From the NCBI RefSeq assembly GCF_025791835.1, contig NZ_JAOXLP010000017.1, positions 1 to 64,000 of the forward strand: a DNA stretch of 64,000 bases. The letters run 5' to 3'. Of the stretch, positions 26,059 through 34,569 are shown piece by piece (positions within the stretch are counted from its first letter, which is position 1; each line of letters opens with the position of its first letter). The notes beneath the pieces were generated by a model that worked only from the letters and a program-made list of their open reading frames with translations, had not been told where the DNA came from and did no database searches. The position numbers were made by a program, and so were the translations under genes. The DNA is from Roseomonas xinghualingensis. Its GTDB lineage: Bacteria > Pseudomonadota > Alphaproteobacteria > Acetobacterales > Acetobacteraceae.

Positions 26059-27345
26059 ATGAACGCGATCGCCGATCCCGCGACGAATTCCGCCGCCATC
26101 GCCCGTGCCGCGCTGGAGGAGGCCACGACGGCCGCCCGCGCCGCCGCATCGATCCTGGCGCGTGCCCCGCGACCGGTGAAGGACCGCGCCCTGACGGAAG
26201 CCGCCGCCGCGCTCCGCGCCCGCGAGTCGGAAATCCTGGCCGCCAATGCCGCCGATCTGGCGGCTGCGCCTGAGCTGACGGACGCCTTCCGCGACCGCCT
26301 GACCCTCACCCCCGCCCGCATCGAGGCCATGGCTCGCGGGCTGGAAGACATCGCCGCTCTGCCCGATCCCGTCGGGCGCGTGCTGGCGGAATGGACCCGC
26401 CCCAATGGCCTCGTTATCCGCCGCGTGGCCCAGCCCATCGGCGTGGTGGGCATGATCTATGAAAGCCGCCCCAATGTGGGCGCCGACGCCGCCGGCCTCT
26501 GCCTGAAGGCCGGCAACCCCGTGATCCTGCGCGGGGGCAAGGAAAGCCTGAACAGCGCCGCCGCCATCCATGCCTGCATCCTCGATGGCCTCCGCGCCGC
26601 CGGGCTGCCCGAGGCCTGCGTGCAGGTCGCCCCGAACACGGACCGTGCCTTCGTCGGCGCCATGCTGGCGGCCGCTGGCAAGATCGACCTGATCATCCCC
26701 CGTGGCGGCAAGGGGCTGGTGACGCGGGTAATATCCGAGGCACGGGTGCCCGTGCTGGCCCATGCCGAGGGCCTCTGCCACACCTACATCCACGCCGCCG
26801 CCGATCCGGGGATGGCCCGCAGCATCCTGGCGAATGCCAAGATGCGCCGCACCGGCATCTGCGGCGCCACCGAAACCCTGCTGATCGACCGCGCCATTGC
26901 CCCAAGCCTGCTGCCCCTGCTGGTGCAGGACCTGCGTGCCCTGGGCTGCGACTTCCGCGCCGATGCCGCGGCCCGCGCCATCCTGCCGGACCTTCCCCCT
27001 GCCACGGAGGAGGATTTCTCTACCGAATGGCTGGATGCCATCCTGAACATCGCGGTGGTGGACGGGGTGGAAAGCGCGCTGGACCACATCCGTCGCCATG
27101 GCAGCGAGCACACCGAGGCCATCATCACCCAGGATGAGGCGGCGGCACGCCAGTTCCTCGACGGGCTGGGCTCGGCGGTGGGCATGTGGAACGCCTCCAC
27201 ACAGTTCTGCGACGGCGGGGAATTCGGCTTCGGCGCGGAAATCGGCATCGCCACCGGCCGCCTGCATGCGCGGGGTCCCGTCGGCCTGGAGCAGCTCTGC
27301 ACCTGGCGTTACCATGTGATCGGGAGCGGACAGACTCGTCCCTGA
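26059..27345 (+). CDS. proA: Glutamate-5-semialdehyde dehydrogenase (gamma-glutamyl phosphate reductase)
   Basis: The product has 428 residues from the ATG at 26059; the frame is open to 25999 but the extra residues are not family-like. Motifs include GMIYESRPNVGADAAGLCLK, NPVILRGGKESLNSA and RRTGICGATETLLID, with the catalytic cysteine in CGATETLL. The NADPH-dependent enzyme reduces gamma-glutamyl phosphate made by ProB in proline synthesis. It is divergent from the ABC importer, with about 145 bases between, and opens the downstream run proA, hydratase, nadD, rsfS, rlmH. Confidence 0.95.
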   Translation: MNAIADPATNSAAIARAALEEATTAARAAASILARAPRPVKDRALTEAAAALRARESEILAANAADLAAAPELTDAFRDRLTLTPARIEAMARGLEDIAALPDPVGRVLAEWTRPNGLVIRRVAQPIGVVGMIYESRPNVGADAAGLCLKAGNPVILRGGKESLNSAAAIHACILDGLRAAGLPEACVQVAPNTDRAFVGAMLAAAGKIDLIIPRGGKGLVTRVISEARVPVLAHAEGLCHTYIHAAADPGMARSILANAKMRRTGICGATETLLIDRAIAPSLLPLLVQDLRALGCDFRADAAARAILPDLPPATEEDFSTEWLDAILNIAVVDGVESALDHIRRHGSEHTEAIITQDEAAARQFLDGLGSAVGMWNASTQFCDGGEFGFGAEIGIATGRLHARGPVGLEQLCTWRYHVIGSGQTRP

Positions 27346-27392
27346 TCCGGCCCGCCACGGGGAACACCCGGGCTTCGGGAGGAGATCACAGC

Positions 27393-28262
27393 TTGCGCCG
27401 TATCGCGATCCTGGCCGCCGCCGCCCTTGCCATCCCCCTCGCCGCCCGGGCCGCCTGTCCGGACGACGCAGAGGTCGCGCGGCTTGCCGCCGATATCCTC
27501 GCCAGCCGCCCTGCCCAGGGCTATGGCGCGTCCCTGACCATGGAAGACGCCGTTTGTGCCCGGGAGAAGCTCGTGGCGCGCCTGTCGGAGCGGCACGGCA
27601 CGCCGGTGGGCTACAAGGTTGGGCTGACCAATGCGGCGGCGCAGCAGCGCTTCGGCGTGCCCAGCCCCGTACGCGGCACCATCTACCAGTCCACCATTCG
27701 CGCCCGCGGCATCGCCAGCGCACCGGCCGAGATCCCGGCCGCCTTCGCCGCCCTGCCCAATGTGGAGAGCGACCTTATCGTTCGCGTGCGTGACGAAGGC
27801 ATCAACGAGGCCGGCACCGACCACCTCGCCATCCTGCGCCACCTGGATCAGGTGATCCCCTTCATCGAGATGCCGGACCTGGTGCTGGCGCCCGGCCAGA
27901 TGAACGGCCCGAACCTCGTCGCCATCAATGTCGGCGCGCGCCTGGGCGTGCTGGGCGAGCCCATCGCGGTGCAGGCCACGCCGGAATTCGCCGCCCGCCT
28001 GGGCAGCATGACCGTCATCCTGGCCACCGATCAGAAGGAACTGTCCCGCGCCCCCGGCACGGCGCTGCTCGGCCATCCGCTGAATGTGATCCCCTGGCTG
28101 GTCGAGGACCTGAAGCGTGAGGGCAAGCGCCTGCGCGCGGGCGACATCGTCTCCCTCGGCGGCTTCTCCCCCGCCCTGCCCACCGAGGCCGGGCGCACCG
28201 TCACCGCCACCTATGAGGGGCTGGCCGATGGCCCCGTGACCGTCTCGGTGAGCACGCCCTGA
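27393..28262 (+). CDS. Secreted 2-oxopent-4-enoate hydratase/FAH-fold protein
   Basis: The product has 289 residues from a TTG at 27393, which has GGGAGGAG 8 bases upstream. The N-terminus is a clear signal peptide (RRIAILAAAALAIPLAARAA), so the protein should be periplasmic. The rest matches the MhpD-like hydratase branch of the fumarylacetoacetate hydrolase fold: VGYKVGLTNAAAQQRFGVPS, then VESDLIVRVRDEGINEAGTD and VTVTATYEGL-type ending. Cytoplasmic relatives hydrate 2-keto-4-pentenoates using Mg2+ bound by conserved acids (here E and D in the VESDL and DEG segments). A role outside the cytoplasm is not known to me. It sits between proA (48 bases) and nadD (37 bases). Confidence 0.8.
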   Translation: MRRIAILAAAALAIPLAARAACPDDAEVARLAADILASRPAQGYGASLTMEDAVCAREKLVARLSERHGTPVGYKVGLTNAAAQQRFGVPSPVRGTIYQSTIRARGIASAPAEIPAAFAALPNVESDLIVRVRDEGINEAGTDHLAILRHLDQVIPFIEMPDLVLAPGQMNGPNLVAINVGARLGVLGEPIAVQATPEFAARLGSMTVILATDQKELSRAPGTALLGHPLNVIPWLVEDLKREGKRLRAGDIVSLGGFSPALPTEAGRTVTATYEGLADGPVTVSVSTP

Positions 28263-28299
28263 TCCTGCCGCTTTCACCCCGGATGGGGGGCTGAGCGCC

Positions 28300-29025
28300 A
28301 TGCCTCCCCCCATCCGCCTCAGCGATCAAACCCCGCCTTCACGTCCCCTGCCCGCGCATCACCAGCCCGGGTCCTGGGGAGACAGGCGGCGGGTCCGCAT
28401 CGGCCTGCTCGGCGGCTCCTTCAACCCGGCGCATGAAGGCCACCGCCACGTCGCCGAAAGGGCCCTTCATGCCCTGCGGCTGGACGAAGTCTGGCTGCTC
28501 GTTTCCCCCGGCAACCCGCTGAAGCCCCGCGCCGGGATGGCACCCTTCGCCGAGCGACTGGAATCGGCCCGCCGCATCAGCGACGGCCGCCGGATCATCG
28601 CCACCGACATCGAGGCCCGCCTTGGCCTGCGGGAGACGGAGCGCACCCTTTCGAGGCTGCGCCGCCGATTTCCCCGCGCCCGCTTCGTCTGGATCATGGG
28701 CGCCGACAATCTCAGCCAGTTGCCGCGCTGGCGCCGCTGGCGCCGCCTGGCTAGGCGCAACCCGATCGCCGTGCTTCCACGCCCCGGATGGACCCGCCGG
28801 GCGCTCCACGGGGCGACCGCCAGCGTGCTCCGGCATCACCGCCGCCCTTGCGGCGCGCTGCTGTCCGGTGCATCCGACATCCACGCCCGGTGGTGCATGA
28901 TTCCGGCGCGCGAGCACCCAGCCAGCGCGACCGCAATCCGCGCCCGGATGGCCCAGCGCGCAACCGCTGGCGGCGAACCCCATTCACCCTTCATCCTTCC
29001 CGCGGCGCCAGCCAAGGTCCGCTGA
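28300..29025 (+). CDS. nadD: Nicotinate-nucleotide adenylyltransferase
   Basis: The product has 241 residues. The nucleotidyltransferase signature GLLGGSFNPAHEGHRHVAER contains the HxGH ATP-binding motif, and WIMGADNLSQLPRWRRW is typical of NadD. It couples nicotinate mononucleotide to ATP, the step before NadE. The first 33 residues are Pro/Arg-rich and not conserved, so translation might begin later, but no better start codon with a ribosome-binding site is evident. It is followed by rsfS, the common bacterial arrangement. Confidence 0.92.
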   Translation: MPPPIRLSDQTPPSRPLPAHHQPGSWGDRRRVRIGLLGGSFNPAHEGHRHVAERALHALRLDEVWLLVSPGNPLKPRAGMAPFAERLESARRISDGRRIIATDIEARLGLRETERTLSRLRRRFPRARFVWIMGADNLSQLPRWRRWRRLARRNPIAVLPRPGWTRRALHGATASVLRHHRRPCGALLSGASDIHARWCMIPAREHPASATAIRARMAQRATAGGEPHSPFILPAAPAKVR

Positions 29026-29067
29026 ACCCCTCGCGCCCCGTGGCGCATCGACACAGGAGCCTAACAC

Positions 29068-30675
29068 ATGGCCCGAACCCCGAAGGCCCCGACCCGCACC
29101 CCCGCCACCCGCGCGACCGGTGCCCGCAAGGCCCCCGCCAGCCGCGCCGCCGCGCCGAAGCCCAGCAAGGCACCGGCTCCGAGCCGCACGAAGGCCGCCC
29201 CCGCCGCCTCCCGTGCGCCGGCCAAGGCCAAGGCACCGGCCCCGCAGCGCCTGACCAAGACTCCGGCCCGCGCGACGAAGGCCGCGCCGGCCCGCGTCAC
29301 CAAGCCCGCCGCCCCCGCGCGCGGCAAGCCGGCGGCAACCGCCACCCGCACGCCCCGCACCGCCACCACGACGGCCCCGCGCGCGACCAAAGCCGCCGCC
29401 GCCCCGGCCCGCAGCACGCGGGCCACGGCTGCCCCCGTCTCCCGCTCCAAGGCGGCCCCGGCCCGCACGACAAAGGCCGCGTCTGCCGCGCGCAGCACCG
29501 CCGCGTCCACGCGCAGCACCGCCAAGGCGCCCGCCGCGCGCACCACCACCACGCGCGCGACGAAGGCGGCACCGGCGCGCAGCTCCCGCGCCACCGAGGC
29601 CAAGGCTCCGCGCGCCACCGCGGCGAAGACCACCCGGGCTGCCACCAGCACCACCCGCGCCACGGCAGCGCGGGCGCCGCGCGCAACTGCGACCTCCACG
29701 CGCAGCGCGGCCACGAAGCCCGCGCGCACGGCCGCTACGAAGGCAGCTCCCCGTGCAGCCGCTGCGAAGGCCGCTCCGCGTGCTGCCGCCGCCAAGGCGA
29801 CTCCGCGCGCTGCCGCCACGACCAGGACACCGCGCGCCGCTGCCGTGACCCCCGCCGTCAAGGCGCCGGCCCGCTCCCGTACCGCCACCCCGCGTATCCC
29901 GGCCGCCGAGCCGGCGCGACGCGCCACGCGCGCGACCACGTCGGAGCGCGCCACGGGCCGCGCCGCCGAGGTCGTGGAGGCCAATGCCGCCCGCATCGCG
30001 GAGCTGGAGGAGGACACCGCCCCCACCCCGCGCAAGCGCGCCGCCGTCGCAGGCCCGAAGAAGCGCGGCCGCGCCGCTTCCCGCCCTGCCCCCAGCCCCG
30101 ACCGGCTGGAGGAGCTGGTCCGCGCCGCCGTCACAAGCCTGGAGGATGACAAGGCCGAGGACGTGCTGGTGCTGGACGTCGCCACCCGCTCCGCCTTCGC
30201 CGATCGCATGATCGTCGCCACCGGCCTGGCCGAGCGCCAGATCGAGGCGATGGCCCGCCATGTCGAGGAAGCGCTGGCTGAGCTCGGCATCCGCCGCATC
30301 CGCACCGAGGCCTCCCCGGACTGGGTGCTGCTCGATGCCGGCGACCTGATCATCCATCTGTTCAAGCCCGAGGCGCGTGCGAATTACGGGCTGGAGCGCA
30401 TGTGGGGCCCCGAGAGCCCGACGGCCGAGGAAGTCAGCATGCCGGAGCCGGCGGGCCAGTCCGAAGACGAGGATTCCATCGAGGACGAGTCCGTCACCAA
30501 GGGAGATGCCGATGAGGCCGGGGATGAAGTTGATTCCGCTGGCACCGGCCAGGGCGGCGACTCTGAGACCGTGAGCGAGGAGGTGATTCCGCGCGACGAG
30601 GTGCTCGACGGCCCTGCCGGCTTCACCCTCCACACCCCCGCCCAGGACCGCGACCAGGGTCAGGGCGAGGGCTGA
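29068..30675 (+). CDS. rsfS: Ribosomal silencing factor RsfS with long histone-H1-like N-terminal region
   Basis: The product has 535 residues. The ATG at 29068 has AGGAG 8 bases upstream. Residues of about 1-340 are almost only Ala, Arg, Lys, Thr, Pro and Ser, with irregular repeats such as [18 protein letters not shown]. They resemble a histone H1 tail. Residues of about 345-450 are the RsfS/Iojap domain ([70 protein letters not shown]). That domain binds ribosomal protein uL14 and blocks subunit joining. The last 85 residues are acidic. Ordinary RsfS is about 110-150 residues. The neighbours nadD and rlmH are the usual ones, so the domain call is safe. The role of the tail is unknown. Confidence 0.9.
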   Translation: MARTPKAPTRTPATRATGARKAPASRAAAPKPSKAPAPSRTKAAPAASRAPAKAKAPAPQRLTKTPARATKAAPARVTKPAAPARGKPAATATRTPRTATTTAPRATKAAAAPARSTRATAAPVSRSKAAPARTTKAASAARSTAASTRSTAKAPAARTTTTRATKAAPARSSRATEAKAPRATAAKTTRAATSTTRATAARAPRATATSTRSAATKPARTAATKAAPRAAAAKAAPRAAAAKATPRAAATTRTPRAAAVTPAVKAPARSRTATPRIPAAEPARRATRATTSERATGRAAEVVEANAARIAELEEDTAPTPRKRAAVAGPKKRGRAASRPAPSPDRLEELVRAAVTSLEDDKAEDVLVLDVATRSAFADRMIVATGLAERQIEAMARHVEEALAELGIRRIRTEASPDWVLLDAGDLIIHLFKPEARANYGLERMWGPESPTAEEVSMPEPAGQSEDEDSIEDESVTKGDADEAGDEVDSAGTGQGGDSETVSEEVIPRDEVLDGPAGFTLHTPAQDRDQGQGEG

Positions 30676-30679
30676 CGGG

Positions 30680-31147
30680 ATGGCGCCGCCTCTCCTGCTC
30701 GCCGTGGGCCGGGCCCGCGGCGGGCCCGAGGCGGCGCTGTTCGAGCACTATAATGCGCGCCTTCGCCCGCCCCTCCTCCTTCGGGAGCTGGTGGAGGCGC
30801 GCGGATCACCCGCCGAGATCCGGCGGCGCGAAGGCGCCGCCATCCTGGCGGCACTCCCCGAAGGGGCATTGGCCGTCGCGCTCGACCTGGGCGGCGAAAT
30901 GCCGGACAGCGAGCGCCTGGCCATGCTGACCGGCCGCTGGATCGAGGCTGCACGGCCCATCACCTTCATCATTGGCGGAGCCGAGGGGCTGGACGAGGCG
31001 GTGCTCGCCCGCGCCGATCACCGCATCTCTCTCGGCAAGCTCACCTGGCCGCATATGCTGGTGCGCGGGCTGCTGGCTGAGGCCCTGTTCCGCGCCCAGT
31101 GCATCCGCACCAACCACCCCTATCACCGGGCCTGGCGCCCGGGCTGA
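30680..31147 (+). CDS. rlmH: 23S rRNA pseudouridine-1915 N3-methyltransferase
   Basis: The product has 155 residues. This small SPOUT (knotted) methyltransferase shows [40 protein letters not shown] and the HPYHRAW C-terminus, which form the SAM-binding knot and the catalytic end. It methylates pseudouridine 1915 in helix 69 of 23S rRNA. It starts 4 bases after rsfS in the usual rsfS-rlmH pair. Its stop abuts the stop of the convergent ku gene with no gap. Confidence 0.94.
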   Translation: MAPPLLLAVGRARGGPEAALFEHYNARLRPPLLLRELVEARGSPAEIRRREGAAILAALPEGALAVALDLGGEMPDSERLAMLTGRWIEAARPITFIIGGAEGLDEAVLARADHRISLGKLTWPHMLVRGLLAEALFRAQCIRTNHPYHRAWRPG

Positions 31148-32023
31148 TTATCCTGCCTTGCGAGCCGGGCTGCGCCGCGCCGGGGCCTTCCGCGCCGCCG
31201 GCGCCTTGCGTGCGGGCGCCCGCTTCTTCGCGACGTGCTTCTCCTCCCCTCCCGTCATCCGCAAACTGCGGCGCAGTGCCTCCATCAGGTCAATGACATT
31301 GCTTTCGAGTTCCGACTCGGCAGGCCTGGGCGCCTCGCGCTTGCCGATCTTGGCCTCCACCAGGGCACGCAACGCATCGGCATAGCGGTCGTGGAACTCC
31401 TCCGGCCGGAACGGTCCCTCTGATTGCGCCACCAGCTTCCGCGCCAGCTGCATCAGCGCGGCGTCGTTCCGCAGCTTCGGCAGATCGTCGAACAGCTCCG
31501 CCTCGGACCGCACCTCGTCATGGCTGCGCAGCGTTGTCAGCAGCAGACCCTTTCCGCGCGGCTCAATGGCGACGATCCGCTCGCGCTCCTGCATCACCAG
31601 CCGCCCAATCGCCACCTGCCCTTCCTCCGCCATGGCATCGCGGATCACCGCATAGGGCTTCATCCCCGCATCCTCGGAAGGCACGACGAAATAGGGCGTG
31701 TCCCAGTAGAGCCGGTCGATCGTGCTGGCATCGACGAAGCGCTCGATGTCGATCGTATGGGTGCTTTCAAGTTGCAGCCCCTCCAGCTCCTCGTCCGAGA
31801 CGACGACATACTCGTCCTTCTCCACCTCATAGCCGCGCACGAGGTCGCGCCGGGACAATTCGGTGTCCTCGTCGCGCCAGCTCTGATGCACGCGGCGCAT
31901 CGTCTCCGGATTCAGCAGGTGGAAATGGACGGCCCGCCCCTCATCCGTCGCCTTGTGCAGCGTGACAGGGCAGGTGACGAGCGAGAGCCGCAGATGGCCC
32001 CGCCAGGAAGGATGGTGCGCCAT
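31148..32023 (-). CDS. ku: Non-homologous end-joining protein Ku
   Basis: The product has 291 residues from the ATG at 32023, which has GGAG 8 bases upstream; the longer open frame to 32269 runs against the start of the methyltransferase gene and is not family-like. The Ku core is clear: WRGHLRLSLVTCPVTLHKAT, YEVEKDEYVVVSDEELEGLQ, DIERFVDASTIDRLYWDTPY and KLVAQSEGPFRPEEFHDRYA. It binds broken DNA ends and recruits LigD. The C-terminus is a 30-residue Lys/Arg/Ala/Pro tail (KRAPARKAPAARKAPARR), like other bacterial Ku proteins with basic extensions. No ligD is in the window, so its partner must lie elsewhere. Confidence 0.95.
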   Translation of the reverse strand: MAHHPSWRGHLRLSLVTCPVTLHKATDEGRAVHFHLLNPETMRRVHQSWRDEDTELSRRDLVRGYEVEKDEYVVVSDEELEGLQLESTHTIDIERFVDASTIDRLYWDTPYFVVPSEDAGMKPYAVIRDAMAEEGQVAIGRLVMQERERIVAIEPRGKGLLLTTLRSHDEVRSEAELFDDLPKLRNDAALMQLARKLVAQSEGPFRPEEFHDRYADALRALVEAKIGKREAPRPAESELESNVIDLMEALRRSLRMTGGEEKHVAKKRAPARKAPAARKAPARRSPARKAG

Positions 32024-32187
32024 GGCCGAAGCTCCGATGCCTTTCCCGGCAGGAACGGGACGGGGACAAGGCCGGTTGCGCCCGCGCGGTGCCGGGGCGG
32101 GCTCGCATGTCCATTCCGTGCTGAACCGGGCTTGCGCCCTAGCCGCCGCCTTGCGAGCCTCGCCGCCCATTTGCCGGAGCGCGACGC

Positions 32188-32961
32188 ATGGCGCAGACCG
32201 CGAGCGATGCCGCCCCCCCGCCTTCCGGGGCCAGCGCCCCACACCCCGTTCTCGCGCACCGCTATGCACGGGTGGAGGAGCGGGAAGGCTTCGTCCGCGC
32301 CCTTTTCGACCAGACGGCGCCGCATTACGACCGGATCGACCGCATCTTCTCCCTGGGCACCGGCCCGGGCTACCGCCGCCGGGCCCTGCGCGAGGCCGGG
32401 CTGAAGCCGGGGATGACGGTGCTGGACGTGGCGGTGGGCACCGGCCTCGTCGCGCGGCAGGCGGTGGCGATCACTGGCGATCCTTCCCTCGTCACCGGCC
32501 TCGATCCCAGCGAGGGCATGCTGGCGGAGGCGCGCCGCACCCTGCCGGGCGTCACCCTCATCCAGGGCAAGGCGGAACGCATCCCCCTTCCGGATGACAG
32601 CGTCGATTTCCTCTCCATGGGCTATGCGCTGCGCCATGTGGCCGATCTCGGCGCCGCCTTCGCCGAATACCGCCGCGTGCTGAAGCCCGGCGGCACGGTG
32701 CTGATCCTGGAGATCGGGCGCCCGGAAAGCCGCCTCGCCCATCTCATCGAGCGCTTCTACATGGGCGCCGTCATCCCTGCCCTGTGCTGGATCGCGGCCC
32801 CGCGTCACCGCTCCGGCGAGCTGATGAAATACTACTGGGAGACGATCGAGGCCTGCGTGCCGGCGGAAACCATCCTGGGTGCCATGCGGGATGCCGGCTT
32901 CCGGGATACCAGCTGCGCCACCGAATTGGAGGTATTCCGGGCCTATATCGCCCGAGCTTGA
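32188..32961 (+). CDS. UbiE/COQ5-like class I SAM-dependent methyltransferase
   Basis: The product has 257 residues. FDQTAPHYDRIDRIFSLGTG, then VLDVAVGTGLVARQAV (SAM motif I), VTGLDPSEGMLAEARRTLPG, and MGYALRHVADLGAAFAEYRR with LKPGGTVLILEIGRPES follow the UbiE/MenG order. It could methylate a quinone precursor, but the C-terminus (RAYIARA) differs from canonical UbiE, so a related small-molecule methyltransferase is possible. It is divergent from ku with a 164-base gap and precedes gpmI after 72 bases. Confidence 0.85.
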   Translation: MAQTASDAAPPPSGASAPHPVLAHRYARVEEREGFVRALFDQTAPHYDRIDRIFSLGTGPGYRRRALREAGLKPGMTVLDVAVGTGLVARQAVAITGDPSLVTGLDPSEGMLAEARRTLPGVTLIQGKAERIPLPDDSVDFLSMGYALRHVADLGAAFAEYRRVLKPGGTVLILEIGRPESRLAHLIERFYMGAVIPALCWIAAPRHRSGELMKYYWETIEACVPAETILGAMRDAGFRDTSCATELEVFRAYIARA

Positions 32962-33033
32962 TACGGCATGGCCGTGGACCGGCGGCGCGGCTCGCGTTAA
33001 GCCGCGCCGGAGCCATTCCGCGTGAGGTTACCC

Positions 33034-34569
33034 ATGCCACGTCCGAAGCCTGTCATGCTCGTGATCCTGGATGGCTGGGGTTGGCGGGAGGACCTCACGG
33101 ACAACGCCGTGGCCCTGGCCCATACCCCGACCTTCGACTCCCTCTGGGAATCCTGCCCCCGCGCCTTCCTGCGCACCTGCGGCCCCGATGTGGGCCTGCC
33201 CGAGGGCCAGATGGGTAATTCCGAGGTCGGCCACCTGAATATCGGTGCCGGCCGCATCGTGATGCAGGACCTGCCCCGCATCGGCGCCGCCATCGCCGAT
33301 GGTTCCATTGGCGGCCTGCCGCCGGTGGTGAAGCTGGGCGAGAGGCTGAAGGCCACGGGGGGCACGTTGCATCTCTGCGGCCTCGTCTCCCCGGGTGGCG
33401 TCCATTCCCATGAGGACCATGCCCTGGCCCTCGCCTCGGTCTTCGCGCTGAAGGGCATTCCCGTGGCGGTCCATGCCTGGACCGATGGCCGCGATACCCC
33501 GCCCAAGGCTGCCGCCGAGACCCTACCGGCCTTCGAGGCCCGGCTGCCCCAGGGGGCCCGCATCGTCACGGTGACCGGCCGCTACTTCGCCATGGACCGC
33601 GACCACCGCTGGGACCGCGTTGCCAAGGCCTGGAGGGCGATGGTGCTGGCCGAAGGCGTGGCCACGGCCCCGAACGCCACCGAGGCCGTGCGCACCGCCC
33701 ATGCGGCCGGGGAGACCGACGAATTCATCCCCGCCACCGTCCTGCCCGGCTATGAGGGCATGAAGGATGGCGATGCCGTGCTCTGCTTCAACTTCCGCGC
33801 CGACCGCGTGCGCCAGATCATGGCCTCGCTGGTCGATCCGGACTTCACCGGCTTCGAGCGACCGCGCGACCCCGCCCTCTGCGATGCCGTGAGCATGACC
33901 GAGTATTCCGAGGCGCTGAACCCCTTCCTCGACCCAATCTTCCCGCCGCAATCCATGGCTGACCTGCTGGGCCCCACCGTCTCGGCCGCCGGGCTCACCC
34001 AGCTCCGCATGGCGGAGACGGAGAAGTACCCGCATGTCACCTACTTCCTGAACGGCGGGGACGAGACGCCCTCCAAGGGCGAGGACCGCATCATGGTCCC
34101 CTCCCCCAAGGTCCCGACCTATGATCTCCAGCCCGAGATGTCGGCGCCCGAGCTGGCCGCCAAGGCGGATGCCGCCATCCGCTCCGGCAAGTACGACATG
34201 ATCGTGCTGAACTTCGCCAATGCCGACATGGTGGGTCACACAGGCAGTCTGGCCGCCGCCATCAAGGCCTGCGAGGCGGTGGATGACGGGCTGGGCCGCA
34301 TCCTTGCCGCCATCCGCGACATGGGCGGCGCGCTGCTCGTCACGGCCGACCACGGCAATGCCGAGATGATGAAGGACCCCGCCACCGGCGGGCCGCATAC
34401 GGCCCATACGCTGAACCGCGTGCCTGTCATCCTCTTCGGCGGCCCGGCCGATGTGACCCTGCATGATGGGCGGCTCGCCGATCTGGCGCCAACCATGCTG
34501 GCGCTGCTTGGCCTGCCCCAGCCCGGGGCCATGACCGGCCGGAACCTGATGGAAATCCGGCAGGGGTGA
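33034..34569 (+). CDS. gpmI: 2,3-bisphosphoglycerate-independent phosphoglycerate mutase
   Basis: The product has 511 residues from the ATG at 33034, with GAGG upstream; an in-frame GTG at 33022 is less likely. VMLVILDGWGWRED opens the alkaline-phosphatase-like fold. GQMGNSEVGHLNIGAGR carries the phosphorylated serine. FRADRVRQIM, LNFANADMVGHTGSLAAAIK and TADHGNAEMM provide metal and substrate ligands. It interconverts 3- and 2-phosphoglycerate in glycolysis. The stop overlaps the GTG start of the EnvC-like gene by 4 bases. Confidence 0.96.
   Translation: MPRPKPVMLVILDGWGWREDLTDNAVALAHTPTFDSLWESCPRAFLRTCGPDVGLPEGQMGNSEVGHLNIGAGRIVMQDLPRIGAAIADGSIGGLPPVVKLGERLKATGGTLHLCGLVSPGGVHSHEDHALALASVFALKGIPVAVHAWTDGRDTPPKAAAETLPAFEARLPQGARIVTVTGRYFAMDRDHRWDRVAKAWRAMVLAEGVATAPNATEAVRTAHAAGETDEFIPATVLPGYEGMKDGDAVLCFNFRADRVRQIMASLVDPDFTGFERPRDPALCDAVSMTEYSEALNPFLDPIFPPQSMADLLGPTVSAAGLTQLRMAETEKYPHVTYFLNGGDETPSKGEDRIMVPSPKVPTYDLQPEMSAPELAAKADAAIRSGKYDMIVLNFANADMVGHTGSLAAAIKACEAVDDGLGRILAAIRDMGGALLVTADHGNAEMMKDPATGGPHTAHTLNRVPVILFGGPADVTLHDGRLADLAPTMLALLGLPQPGAMTGRNLMEIRQG

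Noticed and set aside
28984..30633. 549-residue open frame on the minus strand across rsfS
   Set aside because: It is the antisense shadow of a very Ala/Arg-rich gene and gives a Gly/Arg/Ala-rich product without motifs.
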